NCBI RefSeq assembly: GCF_026745355.1
Contig: NC_079205.1
Coordinates: 58,095,058-58,159,057, forward strand
DNA length: 64,000 nucleotides
Direction: 5' to 3'
Source of the DNA: Beta vulgaris subsp. vulgaris
Lineage: Eukaryota; Streptophyta; Magnoliopsida; Caryophyllales; Amaranthaceae
The position numbers and the translations under genes were made by a program. Positions 12,562-23,600 of the stretch are shown here, in pieces (position 1 is the first letter of the stretch; the number at the start of each line of letters is the position of its first letter). Below the pieces are notes generated by a model that made no database searches, was not told where the DNA came from, and saw only the letters and a list, made by a program, of their open reading frames with translations.

Positions 12562-12833
12562 TAAATTCAAACTTATGAAGTAACTAAATTCTGGATATTC
12601 TTTTGATCTACGAGAATACCATTTCATTTTGGGCTTTTCAGTTTTCACCCTATGATGGCCTATGCTATGGACTTTCAGCTTTGAGGGGGGAGTTTGGTAT
12701 ACTCTTTTTTCTTTTTAAAATGCAGAATTGCAGATAGTGCCCAGATACGAATATATACTTGCTTGATGCTTGATCCCAATTCACGAATTTTGTTCCGTGT
12801 GTGTGTTAAGTGGAGAAGGAGATAGTTGGTCTG

Positions 12834-13385
12834 TGTTGGGCCCGAAAAATTTCAGATTTGCAAAGAAGGAATTAAATATCAGTTAGCAAGAATCATGGGA
12901 TTGGCATTGACTTTGGATATAACCGCTGGAGGAAAATTAGGAGGAAGTTAGAGATAAACAAGGCACTACCTATCTTCAAGGGAGTTTGGCAGCATCTTTG
13001 AAGGATATCCCTTAGCCTATATATATTTGTAATCTTATGTAAACCAAAAGAGTTTTCTTCTGACTTCCTCTCTAGAAAAATACGCATACTTTCATTCTCT
13101 CTCACATTCTAAGACTATCTGCCATTGTCACTGAGAAATATTTCTACATTGTACTCAATATTTGTACTAACGCCGTCGGCATATTAGTGGATTGGTGATC
13201 AAGAGTATCACCCGCGGTTTTTTCCCATCATTTGGGTTTTCCGCGTCAACAATTTATTTGTCTTTTTATTATTTTATTTCCTTTACATATTTCATTTATT
13301 CGCTAATGTTGATTACCATAGTGTAAAGATCTCGTTGTTGGTTCCCTTTTCCTTTTGCGTACTTGGTACAAAATTGGCATAAACA
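12834..13385 (+). repeat. 5' LTR of the gag-only retrotransposon
   Basis: Starts TGTTGGGCCCG and ends CATAAACA, with the usual TG...CA limits. Contains a TATA-like TATATATATTTG at about 13019-13029. Confidence 0.93.
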
Positions 13386-13387
13386 AT

Positions 13388-13406
13388 TTGGCGCCCACCG
13401 TGGGGC
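13388..13406 (+). other. Primer binding site
   Basis: TTGGCGCCCACCGTGGGGC follows the 5' LTR by two bases, a sequence commonly seen at this place in plant Ty3/gypsy elements. Confidence 0.8.
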
Positions 13407-13506
13407 CACAGCAAGATCTCTATACATCCTTTGGCAATCACGTTTTTTTTTCGTTTCATCTTATCTACGTAAATTTTCCGTACTTTTCCATCCTTTCGTG
13501 TTTTCA

Positions 13507-14526
13507 ATGGCAGGACAATGGGTCACCACCCAAGAGGTCATTGACGAGCTCAACCGCGTCAAGGCGGAGATGGCGACATTGAAAGAAAGTTATGTCGCGT
13601 CCTGTATGGAGAATCAAAGCCTGAAATCTGCTCAAAAGTCCAAAGGCACTAAGCGACGCAACATAGACGACGCCGTCATCGAGCGCGACGCCGTCATCGA
13701 GCGCGACGCCGTCATCGAGCATGACGCCGACATCGAGCAGCGTCTTCAGCGACTAGAAGACATGATCGCCAGAATCCCCGGCGTCCCTCGTCCTATGGAG
13801 AAAGCGACGCCAGACAGCTATGCGGACTCACCTTTTGCTGATTTTATTGCCATGATCGAGGTTCCAAAGCGGTTCTCCGTCCCAACCATGAAGATGTACG
13901 ACGGCACTACAGATCCAAATGACCACGTCGCCCAATACAAACAACAGATGATGACCATCTCAATTCCTCGTAGCATGCGTGAGGCATGCATGTGTAAAGG
14001 ATTCGGATCGACGTTGACTGGACCAGCCCTGCAGTGGTTCATCCACCTTGGCAACGGCACTATCTCTTCCTTTGCTCAATTGATTAATATTTTTAATTTA
14101 CAGTTTGCTAGTAGTCGTAAGATGGAAAAACAGGCTAGTGACTTATATAGAATCGTGCAAAAATCTGATGAATCCTTGAAAGAGTTTGTTCACAGGTTTA
14201 ACAGGGAAAAGGTGTCGATTCCAAATTGCGACGTTAAGACGGCTATTGAAGCTTTCCGACGGGGACTGGATGAAGACTCAGATTTGTACAAAGAGCTTAC
14301 CAAGTATCCCTGTCCGACGTTCGAGGATGCTCAAGCCAAAGCCTCGGCCCATATCCGATTGGAGGAAGACATGCAGTCAAGAAAGGAATTTTATGACGTC
14401 GACAGCAGGAAGTCGACGCCAAACGAAGAAAGTTCGTGGCGTCCAAAGCCTTATGATCGTCCACAACAAGTTCATAGCGTCCGTCAGACTCATCAAGCCA
14501 ACGATTGGAAAAACGATCCTAACTAG
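13507..14526 (+). CDS. Retrotransposon Gag protein
   Basis: 339 aa from MAGQWVTTQEV to a TAG stop. The frame is open further upstream (13363), but that part lies in the leader just after the primer site, so I chose ATG 13507. Order: an N-terminal helical segment with a coiled-coil look (residues 1-45), an in-frame 18-bp repeat giving RDAVIE three to four times (about residues 57-80), then the Retrotrans_gag domain with P-x-MKMYDGTTDP, ALQWF and FxxQFASSRKM signatures (about residues 110-270). No CCHC zinc knuckle before the stop. Gag forms the particle that packages the RNA. The frame is intact, consistent with selection or youth. Confidence 0.9.
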   Translation: MAGQWVTTQEVIDELNRVKAEMATLKESYVASCMENQSLKSAQKSKGTKRRNIDDAVIERDAVIERDAVIEHDADIEQRLQRLEDMIARIPGVPRPMEKATPDSYADSPFADFIAMIEVPKRFSVPTMKMYDGTTDPNDHVAQYKQQMMTISIPRSMREACMCKGFGSTLTGPALQWFIHLGNGTISSFAQLINIFNLQFASSRKMEKQASDLYRIVQKSDESLKEFVHRFNREKVSIPNCDVKTAIEAFRRGLDEDSDLYKELTKYPCPTFEDAQAKASAHIRLEEDMQSRKEFYDVDSRKSTPNEESSWRPKPYDRPQQVHSVRQTHQANDWKNDPN

Positions 14527-15563
14527 ACGTCGTCCAAAAAGTGACGTCGACGTCAACAATTGCGACGGCGTCTGGCAAGTGGACGTCGTCAATTATTTCA
14601 TATCTCTAGGAGATGTGGGGACGAGGATTAGTTGACAATCAACTTTGACACAATCGAACACCACAATGTTCACATTCACCTGACGCCATCATCAGCGTCA
14701 ATGACACCATCGTCGGCGTCGAAGACGTCATCACAGTTGACGTCGACCCTTATTATGACGGCGACAGTTTTAAGCTGGGGCATCAAGGTTCGACGGCGTC
14801 CAGGTGAATACAACATGACTTCTATACAAAAAGGGACACACACCTTAAGAAGTCATCACAACAACATACAAAACACCACACGCAATTAATTAGAAAAGGC
14901 AATTTAGCCCTTCTTAACAATTAACACTGCAAGTGGTTTTAAACATCAAAGGTACCTACACACATACGTATACACATTCATACAAACATAAGGGCCCTAC
15001 ACTTGACGACATATCCTGGATGACAACGTTTAGTTTTAAAACTAAACCTCTAGTCACGATGGAAAAGTCTGATACATACGTACATACATACTTACAAACA
15101 TACATTTCGATAACACACGGTAAACATATGCAACGACTTTTAACACAAAAACTAACGCTGAAAACTAATTTATCTCCATGGCATCTTTGTCTTCTGCAAC
15201 AGGGGCATATTCAACAGTTGTCGCCGTCTCAGTAGCGGCAGTGACGCCGTCAGGAAGCAGGTCGTCAAGAGTTCTAAAAACAGTCAGGAGTTTATGGACG
15301 TCGTCTTCTGGCGTCCATGACTCCGTCTGATGTCCATGACGCCGTCTGACGTCCCCTTGACGATTTTGGCGTCATCAAGGATGACGGCGGCAGTAGTCAT
15401 CACATCACCAGTGACGGCGGCAGACGACATAGTGTTCTCTGATGACGACGTCGGCGTCCGAAATGAACAAACTTGAAGCCATTTGAAGGAGAAGATTAAG
15501 GGAAGAGTGTAATTGATGCCACTTCCCAAGACGGTTGAGCAAGTGTCATCAATTAGGGGCAAT
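14527..15563 (+). other. Non-coding interior of the gag-only element, rich in GACGTC
   Basis: No pol-like frame in any register. Dense GACGTC, GACGGCG and TGACGCC words occur at 14526-14760 and 15240-15450. The 3' end GGGGCAAT just before the LTR is a weak polypurine tract. Confidence 0.6.
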
Positions 15564-16112
15564 TGTTGGGCCCGAAAAATTTCATATTAGCAAAGAAGGA
15601 ATTAAATATCAGTTAGCAAGAATCATGGGATTGGCATTGACTTTGGTATAACGCTGGAGGAAAATAGGAGGAAGTTAGAGATAAACAAGGCACTACCTAT
15701 CTTCAAGGGAGTTTGGCAGCATCTTTGAAGGATATCCCTTAGCCTATATATATTTGTAATCTTATGTAAACCAAAAGAGTTTTCTTCTGACTTCCTCTCT
15801 AGAAAAATACGCATACTTTCATTCTCTCTCACATTCTAAGACTATCTGCCATTGTCACTGAGAAATATTTCTACATTGTACTCAATATTTGTACTAACGC
15901 CGTCGGCATATTAGTGGATTGGTGATCAAGAGTATCACCCGCGGTTTTTTCCCATCATTTGGGTTTTCCGCGTCAACAATTTATTTGTCTTTTTATTATT
16001 TTATTTCCTTTACATATTTCATTTATTCGCTAATGTTGATTACCATAGTGTAAAGATCTCGTTGTTGGTTCCCTTTTCCTTTTGCGTACTTGGTACAAAA
16101 TTGGCATAAACA
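15564..16112 (+). repeat. 3' LTR of the gag-only retrotransposon, next to PPR1
   Basis: 549 bp, near-identical to the 5' LTR. It ends 98 bp before the PPR1 start codon and reads in the same direction. A TATA-like TATATATATTTG lies at about 15745-15756. Confidence 0.93.
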
Positions 16113-16210
16113 GTCTGTTAATGAAAAAGCTCCAAAATTTGTGAGAAGAATTTGTTTGAGAAGTACAAGTATTATTTTCTCATAGAATCAGTTATTGTGG
16201 TGGTTTATAA

Positions 16211-18097
16211 ATGAAGATGATTTGGAGAGATATGGTGTTGTTGAGGAGCAAAACTGCTGCAATTCCACTTGTTCATTCTTCTGGTATTCTTCTTCCTCTC
16301 TTTCCTCCATTCTTTTCTTCCAATTTCAGTTTCCATTTTCAGTTTCTATTTTCTTGTCGAAATTACACGAATGGTGCAACAAATCATCATCTTCATATTC
16401 ATGTTGATGACCGTCAATTGTTTCTAAAATCTGTGAGACATGAATGCAAATTAGGGTTTCACAAGATTAATCATCCCCTTTCTCTGTTTGATGCTATGAT
16501 ATCTTTGAGTCCTCTTCCTTCTATTGTGGATTTCTGTATGCTTTTAAGTGCAATGTGTAAGATTAAACCCCACCCCCCTTTCTCCACTGTCATCTCTCTC
16601 TTTCGCCAGCTTCAGCTTTCCGGCATCTCACCCGATCTTTATTCCCTCAACATCAGTGCCAATTGTTACTGCCGCTCCGGCCGTGTTGATTTCGGGTTTT
16701 CCGTTCTCGCCAAGTTGTTTAAGATTGGCCATCAACCCGATATTGTCACTTTCAATACCTTAATTAATGGGCTTCTTCATTCTGATCGACTGGACGAAGC
16801 TGTTCAATTGCTCGATAAGACCATCAAGCTTGGCTTCCAACCTAACATCTTGACCTACGGGACTATGTTTAAAGGTCTCTGCAAACGAGGAAACAATGTT
16901 GGTGCTCTTAAGTTGCTTAGGACTATGGAATCCCATGGCCATTACGTGCCTGATGTTGTCATATATAATACCATCATTGATAGTCTCTGCAAAGACCAGG
17001 CTGTACCTCAAGCTGTCCAACTCTTTGAGGAGATGAAAACCAAGTGCATTTCTCCAGATGTATTCACTTATCATTCTCTAATTCGAGGTATGTGCACTGT
17101 GGGGAAGTGGAAAGATGCTGATGACATGTTGACTCAGATGTTGGACAACAATATAGCTGCTAATGTGGAGACGTACAACATGTTGATTGACATGTATTGT
17201 AAAGAGGGAATGGTTGCTGAAGCAAGGGCTATATTTGATTCCATGATTCACAATGGTCAGGTTCCAGATATCATCACTTATAATGCTTTAATAGATGGAT
17301 ATTGCTTATGTTGTGAGATGGAAGAGGCTGAAAAGGTAATGGATTTGATGGTAAAACATGACTGCAAACCTGATGTGGTTACTTTTAACAGCTTAATCAA
17401 TGGATATTCAAAGGCTAAAAAGGTTGACAAAGCTGTGCATCTTTTCCAAGAAATGCCACATAAAGGACTTACTCCTAATGTTGTCACATATAGCACTCTA
17501 ATTGATGCCCTGGGCAAGGACAATCAAGTACATTTTGCACGCAAGCTCTTTAAAGATATGGAATCTCATGGCTTAAAACCAAATGTAGTCACTTATAATT
17601 CGTTGATTCATGGTCTATGTCAAAATGCACTGATTGACGAGGCATTACACATGTTTAATGACATGAAGAGCAGTGGTGTGCTCCCCAATAATTTCACGTA
17701 CACTATATCTATTGATGGCTTGTGTGAAGCTGGCCGACTTGAAGAGGCTGTGAATATCTTCTCCTTTCTTGTAGCTAAGGGGTTACCTCTAGATGTGCAT
17801 ACCTACACCGCAATGGTCAAAGGATTTTGTAAGAAAGGGCTACTAACTGATGCGAACAAGCTGATAAAGAAAATGGAAGATGATGGATGTCCTCCAGATG
17901 GGTGCACCTACAATACAATTATCAGGGGATTCCTTCATGGTCATGATGTGAAAAAGGCGTTGGAGCTTGTCACCATTATGACCAGCAAAGGTTTTGCAGC
18001 TGACACTGAGACTACTTCGTTTTTCTTTCACTTACTCAATGATCCTAGAATTAGTGAAGAAAACAAGGCCTTGCTTCAAAAGTTCTTCGAATTTTGA
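16211..18097 (+). CDS. PPR1: restorer-of-fertility-like (RFL) P-class PPR protein, intact
   Basis: 628 aa, one exon, as usual for this family. A basic and hydrophobic N-terminus (first ~55 residues, few acidic) suggests mitochondrial import. The SLFDAMISLSPLPSIVDF block before the repeats is typical of RFL proteins. About 14 PPR motifs run from residue ~105 to ~595, nearly all 35 residues, with the VVTYNTLI...P(D/N) pattern, then a short C-terminal tail. PPR proteins bind organelle RNA one base per repeat; RFL members often silence chimeric CMS transcripts. Residue 5/35 pairs: CD, ND, NN, GD, ND, HN, ND, ND, NN, SN, NN, TD, TD, ND. One repeat has GKD in place of the usual CKD. The 3' end and downstream DNA match PPR3, the 5' region matches PPR2. 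The original promoter is displaced 3.3 kb upstream by the retrotransposon. Confidence 0.93.
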   Translation: MKMIWRDMVLLRSKTAAIPLVHSSGILLPLFPPFFSSNFSFHFQFLFSCRNYTNGATNHHLHIHVDDRQLFLKSVRHECKLGFHKINHPLSLFDAMISLSPLPSIVDFCMLLSAMCKIKPHPPFSTVISLFRQLQLSGISPDLYSLNISANCYCRSGRVDFGFSVLAKLFKIGHQPDIVTFNTLINGLLHSDRLDEAVQLLDKTIKLGFQPNILTYGTMFKGLCKRGNNVGALKLLRTMESHGHYVPDVVIYNTIIDSLCKDQAVPQAVQLFEEMKTKCISPDVFTYHSLIRGMCTVGKWKDADDMLTQMLDNNIAANVETYNMLIDMYCKEGMVAEARAIFDSMIHNGQVPDIITYNALIDGYCLCCEMEEAEKVMDLMVKHDCKPDVVTFNSLINGYSKAKKVDKAVHLFQEMPHKGLTPNVVTYSTLIDALGKDNQVHFARKLFKDMESHGLKPNVVTYNSLIHGLCQNALIDEALHMFNDMKSSGVLPNNFTYTISIDGLCEAGRLEEAVNIFSFLVAKGLPLDVHTYTAMVKGFCKKGLLTDANKLIKKMEDDGCPPDGCTYNTIIRGFLHGHDVKKALELVTIMTSKGFAADTETTSFFFHLLNDPRISEENKALLQKFFEF

Positions 18098-18753
18098 GTA
18101 AGTACTTTGTAGATGCACAAGTTAATATTTTTAGTCTTACCTATCAGCTATTATTATCATTTTACTGAGTGAAGTCTGTTTATGAAGGCAGAGATCTTCA
18201 TCTTGATGCCTTGAATTCCTTCCCTATGCTTGCCTCTCTTGAAATGCACAATTTATGTTCTTCCTAAATTTATAGGCATGTAAAAAGTGGATTGGTTTCA
18301 ATTTTACGACCACACATGATTGTGAAGCTTTTGTAGTAGGAGTCAAATCCAACTTTTATAGCTAGTGAGTGTTTATATACCTTGGTAGAGAATATAGCTG
18401 CATTTTTTTCTACACCAGGTTCCAAATTTATGTACGAGAATAATCTCAGATTATGTGCTATATTCTTGATTGCTTTTCTTCAATCTGCGCTTCATAACAA
18501 GGAGGCAAGGTGTTTGATTATTTTGTACTGGTGTGCCGTAGGATAGTCTGGTTCGTGGATTGGGATAAGATAAGATCAACATATGTGAAAATGAAAACAG
18601 TAGTCCTCTACTAAGTCTACTTCTCTATGCTATTATTTTTTTTTGTTTAGCCGGGTATACTGATATAACTTTTATTAAACTTGAATTGATCAACATCATA
18701 AACTTATTTTTCTCTGATTTGAATATTTTGCATTGAATTTGGGTTTGATTTTA
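18098..18753. other. 3' flank of PPR1
   Basis: Non-coding. Nearly identical to 52146-52790 downstream of PPR3 and unlike the sequence after PPR2. Homology to PPR3 ends near 18753, where membralin intron sequence begins. Confidence 0.75.
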
Positions 18754-20693
18754 TAGAATATTTTGCTGGTATAATGTTGGGACTGTTTCAACCAGATCTG
18801 GAGATTAATTACTGGTAGAGGATTGTTCAGGATTTTGTAGAATATTTTGCTATAGAAATTGTTATTTTTGTTCTGGAAACGGTAATATCATTCTCTACTC
18901 CAAGGAAATAAGTATTTTTGTCCCTAACTTATATGATGTCTCTTCTTGATTCTGTTAACTCTTGTACTACAATGTTCCTAGTTTATGTGTATCACCCTTA
19001 TTAATGCTATTGTTGCTTCCCCACAGTATTAACAAATGATGATTGCTGCTTTCTGTATTAACTTCTAGTCCACTACTTGTGTTTGTCAATTGTAGTATGC
19101 TTTTAGCTGTGGATATCTTTGAGGCACCCTCTGGCCTCTAGTATTATTTGACTTGTTATAATATTGCTGTCGACATCTGCACCTCTATACTCGATGATGG
19201 ACATGCTACTAGGTTGATTTCAGGATTATGTCATATGTAGGTAAAATTATTTGCACTTCTATGCCCATCAATAAATAAGCAATCAATTTATGAACTGGTA
19301 ATTAACTAGCTAAGATGATAACTTCATCCCTTGGGGGGATGGGATAAAAGCAATGACCCGAACGTTGCTCAACATATAAACTGGCAGACAGCATCTTTGA
19401 CAGTTTATAGTTTATTCTAGGACAAGATCCTTACATGGTAAATCTCTCTGCAGGTTACCTATATAACTATCAGACAAGAGAGTTTTACAACCTCAGTTAT
19501 TCCCATGAACCATCAAAAACTTCTGCTACTTTTGGAGGTTTGTCTGACACCATATATATTCATGTTTGTGTTTTGTGATACTTAAGCCTTTTCTTGATTC
19601 TGTCTCCTGCTTCCACCTTAATAATTTTTTATATTTCTGTTAAATTAATTTCACTGACTGTCTGTTAATATGTTTGTGGACTTGGCTTCTCATGATTATA
19701 GGCTCTCTTCTGCTGATTGTCTGATGGTTGACATGCTTTCCCCTTGTTTAAATGCAGATTATTTGGTGACTAAGTGCAGAGTGCTTATGATGTCACTTTT
19801 TGTTTTCTTTACGACGATGATGTCAGTTTCATTTACATTGAGAGAGACCCAAACTCGAATGCTCAAATTTACAGGTTTCTTTGCTTTCAGGTCTAAATTT
19901 TTTCAGCATAATGTATATGTCAACTATTAGCATTATAGCATATGAGCTATCTGAGATCTTTTTCATATTAAATCTTTGTTATTTGTACACAAATTACTTT
20001 CTTCTTATTCTTGTCTATAAAACAGACTAAATCCATATCTGATACTGCTTCCAAACAAACCATATTTTTCTTTTCTTTTTTTGGGGGGGGGGGGGCTGGT
20101 GGGGAACTGGATGTGACCACATCAATTGGTTTTCAAGACTGATACGGCATTGATAGATCATGGAAAAAAGATAGTACTTGATATAGATTGTGGGTTACCG
20201 GAGGCGGCATGGGTTTAGTGAGGTTTACCATGGTTAGCGTAGTTGAAGATATGAGGAGAAGATGGCCTTTTAAGTACAGAACTATCAGGTTGCTAATGGT
20301 AGGCAGTATTGATAAGTATAACATGAGAGCTTTAAAAAACAAACTTAGAGCTTTTGGGTATGAATGAGGTAAGAAATAAAGAGAGTAAAGGAGGAATAAA
20401 TGGTTAATAGTGGGAAAGGGACCTTGGACCATGACGGGTTGATCTGATGTTCAGATGTGTACTATCCTGCTTTGTGTGGGAGTCGATATAACATGGTGTT
20501 GAAGACACGACATTGAAAGGCAAGAGAATAAAGTTTGTATTCGAATTGTCTGGCAAAGATGCTCTCTCTATAGAGACCCCCCCTCCCCCCTCCTAAAGGG
20601 GTGGAAGCAGAAAATAATCTTAGGGGAGACCAAAAGATTCTATATTAATTTAGGGGGAATCAAGAAAAAATTAATCTAATTATATTGATTTTA
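18754..20693 (+). pseudogene. Membralin fragment B (intron 7 to intron 9; exons 8 and 9 only)
   Basis: Homologous to copy A from about 4541 to 7309, without the hAT-like insertion. It contains exon 8 (19454-19537) and exon 9 (19758-19874) with intact splice sites but substitutions (A to S in the YSH segment; G to R in TKCRVLMM; T to M). It is cut on both sides: on the left it abuts PPR1 flank, on the right it jumps back to intron 3 sequence that begins copy C. With neither start nor end it cannot encode membralin. Confidence 0.9.
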
Positions 20694-23600
20694 GCAGCTA
20701 GCAGAGAGTTCTGTAAGAATTAGTTGCGGCTGTTGTATAAGATATTGGCATTGGGGATAAGTTTCTAGGGGAATATGGCTTTTTGACAGAGAGTTTGGGT
20801 GATTCTAATTATGTATCTATTGCTTGGTTTGCTTCATATGCATTATATTCTTGTCAATAGATAGGAGTATAAGATTTGTCAAATTGTAGTCCTTACTCCT
20901 GAGTGTTTCTATATCCTTTGACCTTTTGAGATATCTGCTTTCTATACATGCCCTGCTTGTCACCTTTTCCTTGAGTTTTCTGGGGTAATCAGTAAGAAAC
21001 TAAGAATTTGTCTAATATCAGAAAAAGGAAATGTTTGCATCATAACCTGTTGATTTACTGTTTGTCAATCTGTTAGTCTCACTATCTTTCAGCTATTAAA
21101 AGTTTCAAATAATTAGTTACTAATTATTCTAAGTTTTATCAGCATAATGTGTGTAGAAAATTGGAACATTGTGCTCCACGTTGGATTGCTTTTGGCCTAA
21201 TGTTGTTGAGGTTTAGAATCCTGTAATACCTAATAATTATATATCCGTCAGTGCTATTCACATAATTGCTTAATGGCTTATTCTGTAAAGAGGTCAAGTC
21301 TTCTGGAAATATATGGACTTTATTTTCTTCAGTTATCTGGGGTTTTGATTCGATTTTAGTTATTTGAGTTGAATGCCTTTTTGTTCTACCGAAGTCCTTT
21401 TTCTGTTTGTTATGTTGCTGAATTGGACTTTTAAGTACAGAACATTGCAGGTCTTCACCTGAATCTTGATAGTCCAATGTGGATCCGTATTTTGCACCTG
21501 GATAGGCTCAACTTAATTGCAGGTAGATTGATATCTCTCCAGTTGAATTCATCTACAATTCAAGTTTAAGATGTATACTTATTATGGGCTTGATTTAGTC
21601 ATACGACTATAATTGATATAATATAGTTCCTTTTTGTTACTTTTTAAGTTTCTCTAGTTTTCTCAGTGCAGTGGCTTGAGGAAAAAATTAAAGCATTTGA
21701 ACCAACTTATCTCTACACTATGGAAATGGTGAGTTCTATCTCACTTCTCAGTCTAAGACTCTAATCTGTTACCTATTTCGCTGCTAATCTTTGCTGTGTC
21801 ATGTTTTAGGGATTCTTCTTGCTTCCTGAAGAAGCTAAGGCTCGCCATAACATTCGGACAGCTAATATTAGCATATCAGCACGGCACCCTTGCTTTGGTA
21901 ACAGGTGAATACCATTTTTTGTTATCCTTATCATAATTATAAATTGCTGCCTCTAGTTCTCCTCACCTATTACTTATTACTGTACCTAATATCTCTTCCC
22001 ATCAAGTCCTAAGGCCTAATTTACCACTAATTAGTTGAGAGTTTGAGACTAGTAGGCATCATCATTGTATGTTGAGACTAGTAGGCAGCATAGTATTTAA
22101 TGTACCAGACATAATATACTTCCATTTTCTCTATTACATGGAGATAGTGCATCTTAACTGTAGCCCTTTGTTATAAGCTGAGTTTTTTTTTCTCCATCAC
22201 CCCCTTGATCATGCACTTGAGATCGATATATAGCTAATGCTATAGTGCTATTTGTACTCACCTAGCTTTTAACACATCCTGCTTTTTCAGGTGGCAAGAA
22301 ATTCTCATAAATAGAGTTGTGGGATATGACACTATTCTGATGAATAGTTTGCTTGATTCTCCTGGACAAGGTACCCCTAGCAGTATGGTTCAGTTTGTAT
22401 TTGTGGTTTTTAAATATAATGTTGGAACTGTTTCAACCAGATCTGGAGATTAATTACTAGTAGAGGATTGTTCACGGATTTTGTAGAATAGTTTGCTATA
22501 GGAATTGTTATTTTTGTTCTGGAAACGATAATATCATTCTCTACTCCAAGGAAATAAGTATTTTTGTCCCTAACATATATGATGTCTCTTCTTGATTCTG
22601 TTAACTCTTATGCTACAATGTTCCTAGTTTATCTGTATCACCCGTATTAATGCTATTGTTGCTTCCCCAAGTATTAACAAATGATGATTGCTGCTTTGTG
22701 TATTCACTTCTAGTCCACTACTTGTGTTTGTCAATTGTAGTATGCTTTTAGCTGTGGATATCTTTGAGGCACGCTCTGGCCTCTAGTAGTATTTGACTTG
22801 TTATAATATTGCTGTCGACATCTGCACCTCTATACTCGATGATGGACATGCTACTAGGTTGATTTCAGGATTGTGTCATATGTAGGTAAAATTATTTGCA
22901 CTTCTATGCCCATCAATAAGTAAGCAATCAATTTTTGAACTGGTAATTAACTAGCTAAGATAATAACTTCATCCCTTGGGGGGATGGGATAAAAGCAATG
23001 ACCGCGAACGTTGCTCAACATATAAACTGGCAGACAGCATCTTTGATAGTTTGTAGTTTATTCTAGGACAAGATCCTTACATGGTAAATCTCTCTGCAGG
23101 TTACCTATATAACTATCAGACAAGAGAGTTTTACAACCTCAGTTATGCCCATGAACCATCAAAAACTTCTGCTACTTTTGGAGGTTTGTCTGACACCATA
23201 TATATTCATGTTTGTGTTTTGTGATACTTAAGCCTGTTCTTGATTCTGTCTCCTGCTTCGACCTTAATAATTTTTGACATTTCTGTTGTATTAATTATGC
23301 TGACTGTCTGTTAATATGTTTGTGGACTTGGCTTCTCATGATTATAGGCTCTCTTCTGCTGATTGTCTGATGGTTGACATGCTTTCCCCTTGTTTAAATG
23401 CAGATTATTTGGTGACTAAGTGCGGAGTGCTTATGATGTCACTTTTTGTTTTCTTTACGACGACGATGTCAGTTTCATTTACAGTGAGAGAGACCCAAAC
23501 TCGAATGCTCAAATTTACAGGTTTCTTTGCTTTCAGGTCTAAATTTTTTCAGCATAATGTATATGTCAACTATTAGCATTATAGCATATGAGCTATCTGA

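Larger units (their letters stand above)
12834..16112 (+). mobile_element. Gag-only (TR-GAG type) LTR retrotransposon, complete
   Basis: A 3.28-kb element with 5-bp target duplications GTCTG (12829-12833 and 16113-16117), LTRs of 552 and 549 bp, a primer binding site, one gag frame and no protease, reverse transcriptase or integrase. The empty site is preserved upstream of PPR2 (GTCTG at 33881-33885). The LTRs differ by about two substitutions and three one-base gaps, so it is young. The element must rely on enzymes from an autonomous relative, probably Ty3/gypsy judging by the gag type. Confidence 0.93.

Noticed and set aside
12893..13105. 70-aa - strand frame MRENESMRIFLERKSEEN, repeated at 15623
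   Set aside because: It is inside the two LTRs and is repeated only because the LTRs are.
16760..17074. - strand frame MISEYIWRNALGFHLLKELDS repeated in all PPR genes
   Set aside because: Antisense shadow of conserved PPR codons; repeats only because the genes are paralogues.
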